Shown: positions 25,345-34,746, counted from the first letter of the stretch. The stretch: 64,000 nucleotides of DNA from an uncultured Lachnospiraceae bacterium (GCA_934402055.1 CAKRTC010000001.1:189259-253258); one strand, 5' to 3'. Notes: generated by a model not told the origin, from the sequence alone. Program-made: numbers and translations.

Positions 25345-26478
25345 ATGAAAAAGTTTATTTCACTTGCACTTGTTGCAGCGATGACAGCTTCACTCGCAGC
25401 ATGCGGCGGAAGCTCAACCGCAACAACAACGGCAGCAGCTTCGGAAGCGGAGACTGAAAGTGCGGCAGCAGAGTCAACAGCTGCAGCGGCTGAAACATCC
25501 ATGACTATGGTAGAGGGAAGTGCTGCCAATGAGGATCCGCTCGGCCCGTCAACAGCAAGCATTCACTTTAAGGCGGGTATAACCAATGCTATGACAGGTG
25601 CATATGCGGCAGGTCTTGTAGCATTCAGAAATCACCTTGAGGAGATGTCTGACGGAGATATGACAGTAGATATCTATCCGAGCTCGGCACTTGGCAACGA
25701 GTCTGATATGCTTGATGCGGTATCTACGGGCACACAGGACATGCTTGTTACATCAACAGGCCCTATCCCTGCATTCGCCAATGCAACAGCCAACTGGGCT
25801 GTTCTTGACCTTCCGTATCTCTTCCCTACAGCCGAGACGGCTTACGAGGTTCTTGACGGCGAGGTCGGACAGTTCCTCCTCGGAGAGTTTGACGGAACAG
25901 GCGTTAAGGCTCTTGCATTCTTTGAGAACGGTTACAGATGTACAACAAACTCCAAGAAGGAGATCGTACATCCTGATGACCTTAAGGGCATGAAGATCCG
26001 TACAATGGAGAACAAGGTTCACATGGCTACATATACTGTACTTGGTGCAACACCTACAGCTATGGCTATGGGCGAGGTATTCTCGGCACTTCAGCAGGGA
26101 ACTATCGACGGACAGGAGAACCCGTTCTCAATCATCTACTACGGCAACAAGCTTCATGAGGTTCAGCCTTACATGACAGAGAACAACATCTTCTACAGCC
26201 CGGCAGTTCTTTGCATCAGCCAGGATGTATTCGATGGTCTTACCGAAGAGCAGCAGGGTTGGGTTATCGAGTCTGCTAAGCTTGCAAAGGATGAGCAGCG
26301 TGCTGTAGAGCAGCGTATGGCTGTTCAGGCTCGTAAGGATATGGAAGCTTACGGCATCATCATCTCCGATATCGATCAGGCTGAGTGGATCGAGGCTACA
26401 AAGCCGGTATATGATGATAGCACACTCGGTATCGATGCAGATCTTCTTGCAAAGATCCAGGCAGTTACAAATAAGTAA
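25345..26478 (+). CDS. dctP: TRAP transporter solute-binding lipoprotein (copy 1)
   Basis: This 377-residue DctP-family protein has a lipoprotein signal (SLAACGG, lipidated Cys near residue 20) and an Ala/Thr/Glu-rich spacer (residues 24-60). The TRAP binding fold follows; its KGMKIRTMEN segment carries the Arg that usually binds the substrate carboxylate. The second ATG was chosen (6 bases after AGGGAG), matching the start of copy 2. It has its own promoter and terminator and no adjacent dctQM, so it probably shares the membrane parts encoded after copy 2. The ligand is unknown; a carboxylate is expected. Confidence 0.9.
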   Translation: MKKFISLALVAAMTASLAACGGSSTATTTAAASEAETESAAAESTAAAAETSMTMVEGSAANEDPLGPSTASIHFKAGITNAMTGAYAAGLVAFRNHLEEMSDGDMTVDIYPSSALGNESDMLDAVSTGTQDMLVTSTGPIPAFANATANWAVLDLPYLFPTAETAYEVLDGEVGQFLLGEFDGTGVKALAFFENGYRCTTNSKKEIVHPDDLKGMKIRTMENKVHMATYTVLGATPTAMAMGEVFSALQQGTIDGQENPFSIIYYGNKLHEVQPYMTENNIFYSPAVLCISQDVFDGLTEEQQGWVIESAKLAKDEQRAVEQRMAVQARKDMEAYGIIISDIDQAEWIEATKPVYDDSTLGIDADLLAKIQAVTNK

Positions 26479-26498
26479 GGACGTTTAGCTTAATATAT

Positions 26499-26534
26499 AA
26501 AAGGGATCGTTGCTTTTGCGGCGGTCCCTTTTAT
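26499..26534 (+). terminator. Terminator after dctP copy 1
   Basis: AAAAGGGATCG and CGGTCCCTTTT pair around a GC-poor loop, with the T run inside the descending arm. Confidence 0.7.
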
Positions 26535-26710
26535 GGCAAAAGGAACAAGAAATAATCAGAAATACAATCCTGAATCAGTTCTATACCGACTGCACAAAAA
26601 GAATAAGAAGAACCAAGACATATAGCACAAAAAAATATGGATCATGTGCAAAATAGCTTAAAAGTCTCTCGATACGTTGTACTAAATAGGTATTTATGGA
26701 TAGGCGAGAC

Positions 26711-26739
26711 TTGAAATGTTAAACGTTTCATGTTAAGAT
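26711..26739 (+). promoter_or_regulatory. ilvD promoter with the same operator-like box
   Basis: TTGAAA (26711-26716) and TAAGAT (26734-26739) are 17 bases apart. TTGAAATGTTAAACGT (26711-26726) repeats the box of the dctP copy 1 promoter, and with the following TTCA it forms a palindrome (TGAAA-N9-TTTCA). The rest of 26535-26803 shows no further structure apart from ACAATCCTGA (26564-26573), also found at 25101-25110. Confidence 0.6.
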
Positions 26740-26803
26740 TTGCGCATAAAAGGAAAACAAGCGTTTTTCATACAGGCAACTGTATGTTGGGGGTAAGAAT
26801 AGA

Positions 26804-28468
26804 ATGGCAAAGAAAAGTGATATAACAACAAAGGGTCTGGAGAGAGCAACTCACAGAGCACTTTATTATTCAATGGGACTTCTTCCGGAGGATCTTGATA
26901 AGCCGATCATTGCTGTGGTTAACGCACAGAATGAGACCATGCCGGGACACAGACATCTTGATACTATAGCAAGAGCTGTCAAGGAAGGAATCATAGCAGC
27001 CGGCGGACAGCCGATAGAATTCCCTACCATTGGAATTTGCGACGGTATCGCACAGGGTAACTACGGAATGCATTATCCGCTTGCAAGCCGTGAGCTGATT
27101 TCCGATTCTGTAGAGTGCATGATGAACGGACACAGCTTTGATGCAATGGTTCTTATCCCTGATTGCGATAAGATCACTCCGGGTATGATCATGGCGGCAG
27201 CAAGACTTGATGTGCCTATGATCATCTGCTCGGGCGGAGTTATGGCGACGGGCTGCATGGACGGAGAGAAAGTCGGATATACAGATCTTATGGAGGCTTC
27301 GGGCCTAGTACAAAGAGGAATCAAGTCAGAGGAATGGCTGTCAAAGCTTGAGCAGTGCGCACTTCCGGGCTGCGGAGCTTGTAACCTGCTCGGTACGGCA
27401 AACTCAATGAACTTCCTTACAGAAGCATTGGGACTCTGCCTTCCGGGAGCTACACTTCCGGCACTCAGCGGTAAGAAGCTCGCCGTTGCGAAGCGTACAG
27501 GTATGCGTATCGTAGAGCTTTGGAAGCAGCAGGTAAACTGCAAGCAGATACTTAATGCCAAGGCTATACATAATGCTTTGGTAGTTGATATGGCTATCGG
27601 AGGATCTTCCAATACCATGCTTCATCTTGCAGCTATCTGCAACGAGGCAGGCATTCCGTTCAGCTTCGATGAGGTCGAGGCAATTGCGGCCAAGGTTCCG
27701 CATCTTGTTAAGATGAAGCCTTCGGGACCGCATTATCCTGCAGACTTTGATAATGCAGGCGGAGTTACGGCGCTTATGGCAAGACTTAAGGAATACGGCC
27801 TCCTCGAGGATAATCTTACCGTTACAGGCAAGACAGTATTTGAAAATGTCGAAGGACATGCTGTTATCAATGAGGATGTTATCCGCAGCAAGGAGACAGC
27901 ATACAGCCTTACCGGCGGACTTAAGATCATGTACGGCAACCTTGCCAAGGACGGAGCGGTCTGCAAGAAGGCGGGAGTTGTTCCGGAGATGCTTAAGCAT
28001 ACCGGACCGGCAAGAGTATTCGATCAGGAAGAGCCTGCGGTCAAGGCTATATATAACGGTGAGATCAAGCCGGGTGATGTTGTGGTCATCAGATATGAAG
28101 GACCTAAGGGCGGTCCGGGTATGAGAGAGATGCTTACACCTACTTCGGCCATCATAGGTATGGGGCTCGGATCAAGTGTAGCACTTGTTACAGACGGACG
28201 TTTCTCCGGAGCAACAAGAGGAGCAGCCATAGGACACGTTTCACCTGAGGCGGCAGAAGGCGGACTCATAGCATTTGTTAAGGACGGCGACAGCATTTCC
28301 ATAGATATAGAAGGCGGAAGTGTTACACTCAATGTTCCCGAGGAGGAGATTGAGAAACGTAAGATCGGCTGGGAGCCGCATAAGCCGCCGGTTAAGCCGG
28401 GCAGCTATCTTGACAGATATTCAAGACTGGTTACATCGGCAATGGCAGGAGCGGTATTTAAGAAATAA
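26804..28468 (+). CDS. ilvD: Dihydroxy-acid dehydratase
   Basis: This 554-residue Fe-S dehydratase of the IlvD/Edd family has the expected segments: DCDKITPGM (cluster Cys), PGCGACNLLGTANSMN (cluster Cys), GGSSNTMLHL and TDGRFSGATRG. It converts 2,3-dihydroxyisovalerate to 2-oxoisovalerate for valine, leucine and pantothenate. Sugar-acid dehydratases share the fold, but length and the following panB gene favour IlvD. The start follows GGGGGT. It probably forms a two-gene unit with panB. Confidence 0.9.
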   Translation: MAKKSDITTKGLERATHRALYYSMGLLPEDLDKPIIAVVNAQNETMPGHRHLDTIARAVKEGIIAAGGQPIEFPTIGICDGIAQGNYGMHYPLASRELISDSVECMMNGHSFDAMVLIPDCDKITPGMIMAAARLDVPMIICSGGVMATGCMDGEKVGYTDLMEASGLVQRGIKSEEWLSKLEQCALPGCGACNLLGTANSMNFLTEALGLCLPGATLPALSGKKLAVAKRTGMRIVELWKQQVNCKQILNAKAIHNALVVDMAIGGSSNTMLHLAAICNEAGIPFSFDEVEAIAAKVPHLVKMKPSGPHYPADFDNAGGVTALMARLKEYGLLEDNLTVTGKTVFENVEGHAVINEDVIRSKETAYSLTGGLKIMYGNLAKDGAVCKKAGVVPEMLKHTGPARVFDQEEPAVKAIYNGEIKPGDVVVIRYEGPKGGPGMREMLTPTSAIIGMGLGSSVALVTDGRFSGATRGAAIGHVSPEAAEGGLIAFVKDGDSISIDIEGGSVTLNVPEEEIEKRKIGWEPHKPPVKPGSYLDRYSRLVTSAMAGAVFKK

Positions 28469-28561
28469 TCAATGATCGGGCATAAGCCGACGGAATGTTG
28501 ACATATTAAAAAGGGTATAAAGCATCACAGCTTTCAGTTATTTATAAAAGGAGTTAAACCA

Positions 28562-29398
28562 ATGAGCGATAAGAAAAAGTGTACTGTTAAGGATTTCCAG
28601 CGTTATAAGGAAGAGGGACAGAAGTGGACCTGGACTATCTGCTATGATTACACCTTTGCCGGAATCGTAGATGAAAGTAAGACAGAGATGATCCTTGTAG
28701 GTGATTCTCTCGGAAATGTTATCACTGGTGACGGTTCCACTATCCCGGTAACTCTTGATATGATCATTCACCATACAAGATCTGTCGTTAAGGGCGCTCC
28801 TAATACCTTCGTTGTAGGAGATATGCCGTTCGGAACCTATAATGTAAGCAATGAGCAGGCTGTAGCCAATGCGAACCGTATCATGCAGGAAGGCGGATGC
28901 GACTGCATCAAGCTTGAGGGCGGAGCAAAGATGGCACCTAGGATCAAGGCTATAGTTGACGGCGGTATTCCGGTAATGGCACATATCGGCCTTACACCTC
29001 AGTCTATCAGTCAGCTCGGTGGTTTCAGAGTTCAGGGTAAGGACAGCGATTATGCCGTACAGCTCCTTGAGGATGCCAAGGCTGTTGAGGCAGCAGGTGC
29101 ATTTGCGATCTGCCTTGAGTGCATGCCTGTAGGCGTTGCAAAGAAGATCACCGAGACAGTTAAGATCCCTTGCTGCGGAATCGGTGCAGGCAAGTATACA
29201 GACGGTCAGGAGCTTAACCTCTACGATATGACAGGCCTCTTCAATGATATGAAGCCGAAGTTTGTTAAGCATTATGCAGAGCTTCGTCAGCCTATGGTAG
29301 ATGCACTTAATGCTTTCTATGATGAAACCTGCTCCGGAGCATTCCCGACACCGGAATACAGTTATAATGCAAAGGTTGAAGGATTTCCTGTAGAGTAA
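28562..29398 (+). CDS. panB: 3-methyl-2-oxobutanoate hydroxymethyltransferase
   Basis: The 278-residue TIM-barrel enzyme has the metal-binding VGDSLGNVI and the segments DMPFGTY and KLEGGAKM of the family. It transfers a hydroxymethyl group from methylene-THF to 2-oxoisovalerate, giving ketopantoate, the first step of pantothenate synthesis. Its substrate is the product of the ilvD gene just upstream. The ribosome site is AAGGAG. No panC, panD or panE is in the window. Confidence 0.95.
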   Translation: MSDKKKCTVKDFQRYKEEGQKWTWTICYDYTFAGIVDESKTEMILVGDSLGNVITGDGSTIPVTLDMIIHHTRSVVKGAPNTFVVGDMPFGTYNVSNEQAVANANRIMQEGGCDCIKLEGGAKMAPRIKAIVDGGIPVMAHIGLTPQSISQLGGFRVQGKDSDYAVQLLEDAKAVEAAGAFAICLECMPVGVAKKITETVKIPCCGIGAGKYTDGQELNLYDMTGLFNDMKPKFVKHYAELRQPMVDALNAFYDETCSGAFPTPEYSYNAKVEGFPVE

Positions 29399-29496
29399 TT
29401 GAGAAGTTTGTGATAAAATAAACGTGTTCATGTAGTGGGGATGTCGGGCAATATGCCCGGCACGACCTAAAATCTAAATAAGAAAGGGAGAAAAAC

Positions 29497-30639
29497 ATGA
29501 AGAAGTTTATTTCACTTGCACTCGTTGCAGCAATGACAGCTTCACTCGCAGCATGCGGCGGAAGTTCAACAGCTACAACAACAGCAGCAGCTGCAGACGC
29601 AGAGACAGAGGCAGCAGCAACAGAGTCAACAGAGGCAGCGGCAGCAGCCGGCGAGGCAGCTATGACCCAGGTTGAGGGTAGTGCAGCTGATGAGGATCCG
29701 CTCGGATCAGCAGATGCAAGCATTCACTTCAAGGCAGGTATCACAGGTTCTATGTCAGGAGCTTATGCAGCAGGTCTTGTAGCACTCAGAAATCACCTTG
29801 AGGAGATGTCTGACGGCGAGATGACAGTTGATATCTATCCGAGCTCAGCACTTGGCAACGAGTCTGATATGCTTGATGCAGTATCAATGGGCACACAGGA
29901 TATGATCGTTACATCAACAGGCCCTATCCCTGCATTCGCTAATGCAACAGCTAACTGGGGCGTTCTTGATCTTCCTTACCTCTTCCCGACATACGAGACA
30001 GCTTACGAGGTTCTCGACGGTGAGGTTGGACAGTTCCTTCTCGGCGAGTTCGAGGGAACAGGCGTTAAGGCTCTCGGATTCTGGGAGAACGGTTACAGAT
30101 GCACAACAAACTCCAAGAAGGAGATCGTACATCCTGATGACCTTAAGGGCATGAAGATCCGTACAATGGAGAACAAGGTTCACATGGCTACATATACTGT
30201 ACTTGGTGCAACACCTACAGCTATGGCTATGGGCGAGGTATTCTCAGCACTTCAGCAGGGAACTATCGACGGACAGGAGAACCCATTCTCAATCACATAC
30301 TATGCTAACAAGCTTCATGAGGTTCAGCCTTACATGACAGAGAACAACGTATTCTACAGCCCGTCTGTACTTGCAATCAGCCAGGACGTATTCGATGGTC
30401 TTACAGAAGATCAGCAGAAGATCCTTGTTGAGGCAGCTGAGCTTGCAAAGGATGAGCAGCGTCAGATCGAGCAGCGTATGGCTGTTCAGGCTCGTAAGGA
30501 TATGGAAGCTTACGGCATCGTTATCTCTGATATCGATCAGGCTGAGTGGATCGAGGCTACAAAGCCGGTATATGAGGACAGCTCACTCGGTATCGATGCA
30601 GACCTTCTTGCAAAGATCCAGGCAGTTACAAATAAGTAA
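29497..30639 (+). CDS. dctP: TRAP transporter solute-binding lipoprotein (copy 2)
   Basis: The 380-residue protein is a near-duplicate of copy 1, with the same lipobox (SLAACGG), Ala/Thr-rich spacer and KGMKIRTMEN ligand segment. A stretch of 143 bases (30103-30245) is identical to copy 1 (25942-26084) even at silent positions. Differences cluster in the spacer and in the last third (for example IEQRMAVQ after QR versus VEQRMAVQ). It precedes dctQ and dctM, forming the usual P-Q-M order. The ribosome site is AGGGAG, 6 bases from ATG. Confidence 0.92.
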   Translation: MKKFISLALVAAMTASLAACGGSSTATTTAAAADAETEAAATESTEAAAAAGEAAMTQVEGSAADEDPLGSADASIHFKAGITGSMSGAYAAGLVALRNHLEEMSDGEMTVDIYPSSALGNESDMLDAVSMGTQDMIVTSTGPIPAFANATANWGVLDLPYLFPTYETAYEVLDGEVGQFLLGEFEGTGVKALGFWENGYRCTTNSKKEIVHPDDLKGMKIRTMENKVHMATYTVLGATPTAMAMGEVFSALQQGTIDGQENPFSITYYANKLHEVQPYMTENNVFYSPSVLAISQDVFDGLTEDQQKILVEAAELAKDEQRQIEQRMAVQARKDMEAYGIVISDIDQAEWIEATKPVYEDSSLGIDADLLAKIQAVTNK

Positions 30640-30700
30640 TAACGACTTAAAGTATTCGTTTAGGGGTAAGCGGATGCGAGCCGCTAAATAACCGTAATTG

Positions 30701-30747
30701 ATCCGGTCTGCCCGCGTCAGGCAGGGCAGATCGGATTATGTTTCTTT
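30701..30747 (+). terminator. Intercistronic hairpin between dctP copy 2 and dctQ
   Basis: ATCCG-G-TCTGCCC and GGGCAGA-T-CGGAT form a 12-pair stem with a T-poor tail (TATGTTTCTTT). Such hairpins let the binding protein be made in excess over the membrane subunits. Confidence 0.65.
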
Positions 30748-30868
30748 ATACAGTAATAAAAGTTCTTGCAGTGAACGATGTACGAAGAGACATAAGCCTG
30801 ACGATTTATCTCGGGTTATGGTTTTGTTCCGGGATAATATGGATAGAAAAGGGGGCACTTTACAATCT

Positions 30869-31345
30869 ATGAAGATACTCGATACATTCAAGAAATTCAT
30901 GGAGACTGTGATAGTTCTGGTAATGATCGCCATGGTTTTGGTTATCTTCTTTGCAACTGTCGGACGTTACACCGGGCTTTTTTCCATTCCGTGGAGTGAG
31001 GAGTTCGCAAGATATTCAATGATCGCAATGACATATCTCGGAGCTATGATAGCAGCTTCAAGAGGAAGCCATTTCGCGGTTGAAGTTGTCGGAATGGTAT
31101 TCCCTAAAAAAGTTCAGAATATCATTACAGTAATTAACATCGTTATAGTTGATCTTTTCTCGGTATTTATCCTCAAACAGGGATGGCAGATATCAAACAA
31201 GATGCTTACACAGGGTAAGCTCTCACCGATGCTCGAGTGGCCTCTCGGAATCGTATATATGCTTATTCCGGTAGGAATCGTACTGATGGGCATTTATTAT
31301 ACCGCCTTTAACATTAATAAAATAAGAACAAAGGAGGAGAAATAA
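30869..31345 (+). CDS. dctQ: TRAP transporter small membrane subunit
   Basis: The 158-residue protein has four membrane segments and the DctQ-family pattern RYTGLFSIPWSEEFARYSMIAMTYLGA. It bridges the binding protein and DctM. The ATG at 30869 begins MKILDTFKKF; upstream in-frame codons give a hydrophilic stretch unlike the family. GGGGG about 14 bases upstream is a poor ribosome site, so the start is less certain. dctM begins directly after its stop. Confidence 0.88.
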   Translation: MKILDTFKKFMETVIVLVMIAMVLVIFFATVGRYTGLFSIPWSEEFARYSMIAMTYLGAMIAASRGSHFAVEVVGMVFPKKVQNIITVINIVIVDLFSVFILKQGWQISNKMLTQGKLSPMLEWPLGIVYMLIPVGIVLMGIYYTAFNINKIRTKEEK

Positions 31346-32620
31346 ATGCTGATAGGATTACTTTTTGGTTCACTGTTCCTGTTGCTTTTCCTCGGTGTTC
31401 CGATCGGAACCAGCCTTGGAGTTGCGGCTGCCGTAACGATGTATGCAACAGGCAATCTGCAGTATCTTAATGCAGTTGTAACAAGACTTTTCACTCAGGT
31501 TGATAACTTCGTACTTATGGCAATACCGTTCTTCATTCTTGCCGGCAACATCATGGCAGAGGGTGGTATTTCCAAGAGACTTATAGCTTTCTTTGAGATA
31601 GTTCTTAAGGCTATACCGGGAAGACTTGCTGTTATCTCGGTAGTTGCTTCGGCTTTCTTCGGTGCCATCTCCGGTTCCAACCCGGCAACAGTTGCCGCTA
31701 TCGGAGGCATAACAGCACCGCGTATGCTTGAAAAGGGCTATCCTAAGGATAAGGTTGCTGCCATTGCAGCATCGGCAGGTACACTCGGAGTAGTTATTCC
31801 TCCGTCGATCCCGATGGTTACATATGCAGTTACCGCTGACCAGTCGATCCTCTCCATGTTTAAGGCAGGATGGATCCCGGGAATAATGCTTGCTCTTGCA
31901 CTTTGCATTACCAATATTGTTACCTGTCACGAATTCGACTCGATTGACAGAACAAAGTATTCGGCTAAGGATTATCTTGTCCGCTTTAAGGATGCTTTAC
32001 TTGCACTCCTTATGCCGGTCATCATCCTTGGCGGTATCTATGCCGGAATCTTCACTCCTACAGAGTCCGCATCGGTTGCTTGTATCTACGCTTTGATCGT
32101 ATCAGCTGTTGTATACCACGAGCTTTCGATCAAGATCCTCTACAAGATCTTCCTTGAGAGTGCGGTAAGTGCAGCTTGCGTACTTTTCGTAGTAGCTATG
32201 TCAGCACCGTTTGCATGGTTCATGACAAGTGAGAACATACCGAACATCATCTGTAACGCAGCTCTTGAGCTCTTCAGCAACAAGTATGTTATGCTGTTTG
32301 TTATTAACATTATACTTCTGTTCCTCGGATGCTTCCTTGAGACACAGTCGATCATCCTGCTTGTTACACCGATCCTGCTTCCGCTTTGCTCGTTCCTCGG
32401 AATCAGCCCTGTAGCACTCGGACTTATTATAATCGTTAATACATCTATCGGTATGATCACACCTCCTATGGCTGTTAACCTCTTCGTTGCAGCAGGTATT
32501 ACTAAGTCTTCCATAGGCGGAGTATCAAAGAAGATCATTCTTTACCTTCTTATCGAGTTTGCGGTATTGTTGCTCTATACCTACATTCCGGTAATCACAG
32601 GTATAAATCTGACATTCTGA
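31346..32620 (+). CDS. dctM: TRAP transporter large permease subunit
   Basis: The 424-residue protein has about twelve membrane segments with the DctM-type repeats (PFFILAGNIMAEGGISKRL, GSNPATVAAIGGITAP, GVVIPPSIPM, LGCFLETQSIILLVTP). It carries solute in symport, usually with Na+. It is the last gene of the P-Q-M unit. It could serve both binding proteins, as no second dctQM is present. Confidence 0.94.
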   Translation: MLIGLLFGSLFLLLFLGVPIGTSLGVAAAVTMYATGNLQYLNAVVTRLFTQVDNFVLMAIPFFILAGNIMAEGGISKRLIAFFEIVLKAIPGRLAVISVVASAFFGAISGSNPATVAAIGGITAPRMLEKGYPKDKVAAIAASAGTLGVVIPPSIPMVTYAVTADQSILSMFKAGWIPGIMLALALCITNIVTCHEFDSIDRTKYSAKDYLVRFKDALLALLMPVIILGGIYAGIFTPTESASVACIYALIVSAVVYHELSIKILYKIFLESAVSAACVLFVVAMSAPFAWFMTSENIPNIICNAALELFSNKYVMLFVINIILLFLGCFLETQSIILLVTPILLPLCSFLGISPVALGLIIIVNTSIGMITPPMAVNLFVAAGITKSSIGGVSKKIILYLLIEFAVLLLYTYIPVITGINLTF

Positions 32621-32697
32621 GTATAGTTTGACGAGCGGCTCAGATAGTCAAGTATAATAACAAAGGCCAAATGTTTAATTTTAATTAACAAGCGCCG

Positions 32698-32749
32698 AAA
32701 GCCCTCGATTAAGGCAGTTTACGCGACGGTTTAGTCGGGGGCTATTTTT
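32698..32749 (+). terminator. Terminator of the TRAP operon
   Basis: AAAGCCCTCGATTAA and TTAGTCGGGGGCT pair around a GC-containing loop and are followed by ATTTTTG. Confidence 0.8.
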
Positions 32750-32914
32750 GTACCCTTTTATGTACCTGTTTTTGTACAATACATGCATGATAAATACTTG
32801 CAATTTTTATAAAAACCGGACTTTAAAAAGGTGCAAAGCCCAAAGAATATATTCAATTAAAAATGCAGCTTTTAATTTGTTGTTAAGTTTTCTGTTTAAG
32901 GGAGGTAGTACACA

Positions 32915-34588
32915 ATGGAAATTAAGACTGATATCGAGATAGCACAGGCGTCACACCCTGCAAAGATAAGCGAGATTGCAGAAAAAGCAGGCATTGATGA
33001 GAAATATCTCGAGCTCTATGGAAATTACAAAGCTAAGATCGATTATAAAATGCTCAAGGAGGACGAAAGACCGGACGGTAAGCTTATCCTTGTGACAGCT
33101 ATTACACCTACACCGGCTGGTGAAGGTAAGACTACAACTACAGTAGGACTCGTTGACGGACTTCGTAAGATCGGTAAGAATGCCGTATGTGCACTGCGTG
33201 AGCCTTCACTCGGACCGGTATTCGGTGTCAAGGGCGGCGCAGCAGGCGGCGGTTATGCTCAGGTAGTACCTATGGAGGATATCAACCTTCATTTCACAGG
33301 AGACTTCCATGCTATAGGAGCTGCCAATAACCTTCTTGCAGCTATGCTTGATAACCATATTCAGCAGGGCAACCGGCTTGGCATAGATGTTAAGCAGATA
33401 ACATGGAAGAGAGCTGTTGATATGAATGACCGTCAGCTCAGACATATCATAGACGGACTCGGCGGTAAGATGCAGGGAGTTCCGAGAGAGGACGGATTCG
33501 AGATCACTGTTGCATCAGAGGTAATGGCAGTTCTCTGTCTTGCATCAGATATCAGCGACCTCAAGGCAAGACTCGGACGTATGATAGTAGCATATACTTT
33601 TGACGGCAAGCCTGTAACTGCTCATGACCTCAAGGCAGAGGGAGCAATGGCTGCACTGCTTAAGGATGCTCTTAAGCCGAACCTTGTTCAGACACTTGAG
33701 CATACACCGGCATTTATTCACGGCGGTCCTTTCGCTAATATTGCACATGGATGCAACTCTATAACAGCTACACGTATGGCGCTTAAGGTTGGTGACTATG
33801 CTGTAACAGAGGCGGGTTTTGCCGCAGATCTCGGTGCTGAGAAATTTGTTGATATCAAGTGCCGTTATGCAGGCTTCAAGCCGTCAGCAGTAGTAATCGT
33901 TGCAACCGTAAGAGCTCTTAAGTATCATGGCGGAGTGCCTAAGAAGGATCTTAACAGCGAGAATCTCGAAGCGCTTAAGGCAGGCGTTCCGAACCTTCTC
34001 AGACATGTATCAAACGTTAAGAATGTCTACGGACTTCCATGCGTTGTTGCTGTCAATGCTTTTCCGACAGATACAGAGGCAGAACTTAAGCTTGTTGAAG
34101 ATGAATGCAAGAAGCTTGGCGTAAATGTAGCTCTTTCGGAAGTATGGGCAAAGGGCGGAGAAGGCGGCAAGGCACTTGCTGAGGAAGTTGTAAGACTTTG
34201 TGAAGAGCCTAATAACTTCAGCTTCGTATACGATCTTGATCAGAGTGTCAAGGAGAAGCTTGAGGCTATCGCCAAGAAGGTCTATCATGCAGACGGTGTG
34301 GTACTTACAGATAATGCACTTAAGCAGCTTGCTCAGATCGAAGCTCTCGGTTTCGATAAGCTTCCTATCTGCATGGCTAAGACACAGTACTCCTTCTCTG
34401 ATGATGCAACAAAGCTCGGAGCACCGGAAGGATTTGAGATAACAGTTCGTAATCTTAAGATTGCTGCAGGTGCGGGCTTCATAGTTGCACTTACCGGTGA
34501 TATAATGACCATGCCGGGACTTCCTAAGGTTCCTTCGGCAGAGAAGATCGATGTTGATGATGAGGGACGTATCACAGGTCTGTTCTAA
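32915..34588 (+). CDS. fhs: Formate-tetrahydrofolate ligase
   Basis: The 557-residue length and the P-loop TPTPAGEGKTTTTVGL (66-81) identify the ATP-dependent enzyme making 10-formyl-THF from formate. It is the first step of the methyl branch of one-carbon metabolism and a purine donor source. The start follows GGGAGG. The 294-base gap upstream contains the TRAP terminator, three GTAC tetranucleotides at 12-base spacing (32750-32777) and no recognised THF riboswitch. FchA, FolD and FolC follow. Confidence 0.97.
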   Translation: MEIKTDIEIAQASHPAKISEIAEKAGIDEKYLELYGNYKAKIDYKMLKEDERPDGKLILVTAITPTPAGEGKTTTTVGLVDGLRKIGKNAVCALREPSLGPVFGVKGGAAGGGYAQVVPMEDINLHFTGDFHAIGAANNLLAAMLDNHIQQGNRLGIDVKQITWKRAVDMNDRQLRHIIDGLGGKMQGVPREDGFEITVASEVMAVLCLASDISDLKARLGRMIVAYTFDGKPVTAHDLKAEGAMAALLKDALKPNLVQTLEHTPAFIHGGPFANIAHGCNSITATRMALKVGDYAVTEAGFAADLGAEKFVDIKCRYAGFKPSAVVIVATVRALKYHGGVPKKDLNSENLEALKAGVPNLLRHVSNVKNVYGLPCVVAVNAFPTDTEAELKLVEDECKKLGVNVALSEVWAKGGEGGKALAEEVVRLCEEPNNFSFVYDLDQSVKEKLEAIAKKVYHADGVVLTDNALKQLAQIEALGFDKLPICMAKTQYSFSDDATKLGAPEGFEITVRNLKIAAGAGFIVALTGDIMTMPGLPKVPSAEKIDVDDEGRITGLF

Positions 34589-34668
34589 GCGCAAAGCTCA
34601 GGATATAATAAACTGTATCAGTATACAGAGCCTCGGCAATAAAGATACCGATATATAATTAACTGTTC

Positions 34669-34715
34669 AATCGCCAAGGTCTTTAGATGAAAATCAGACC
34701 TTGGCGATTATTTTT
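34669..34715 (+). terminator. Terminator after fhs
   Basis: AATCGCCAAGGTC and GACCTTGGCGATT form a 13-pair stem, followed by ATTTTT. Confidence 0.88.
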
Positions 34716-34746
34716 AACCGGACTGTATTATTAAGGAGGATAAATT

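Noticed and set aside
32621..32914. THF riboswitch upstream of fhs
   Set aside because: The conserved pseudoknot segments were not found; the structured part is the TRAP operon terminator.
32748..32942. 64-codon ORF overlapping the fhs start
   Set aside because: It begins inside the T-tract of a terminator, contains simple repeats and is out of frame with fhs.
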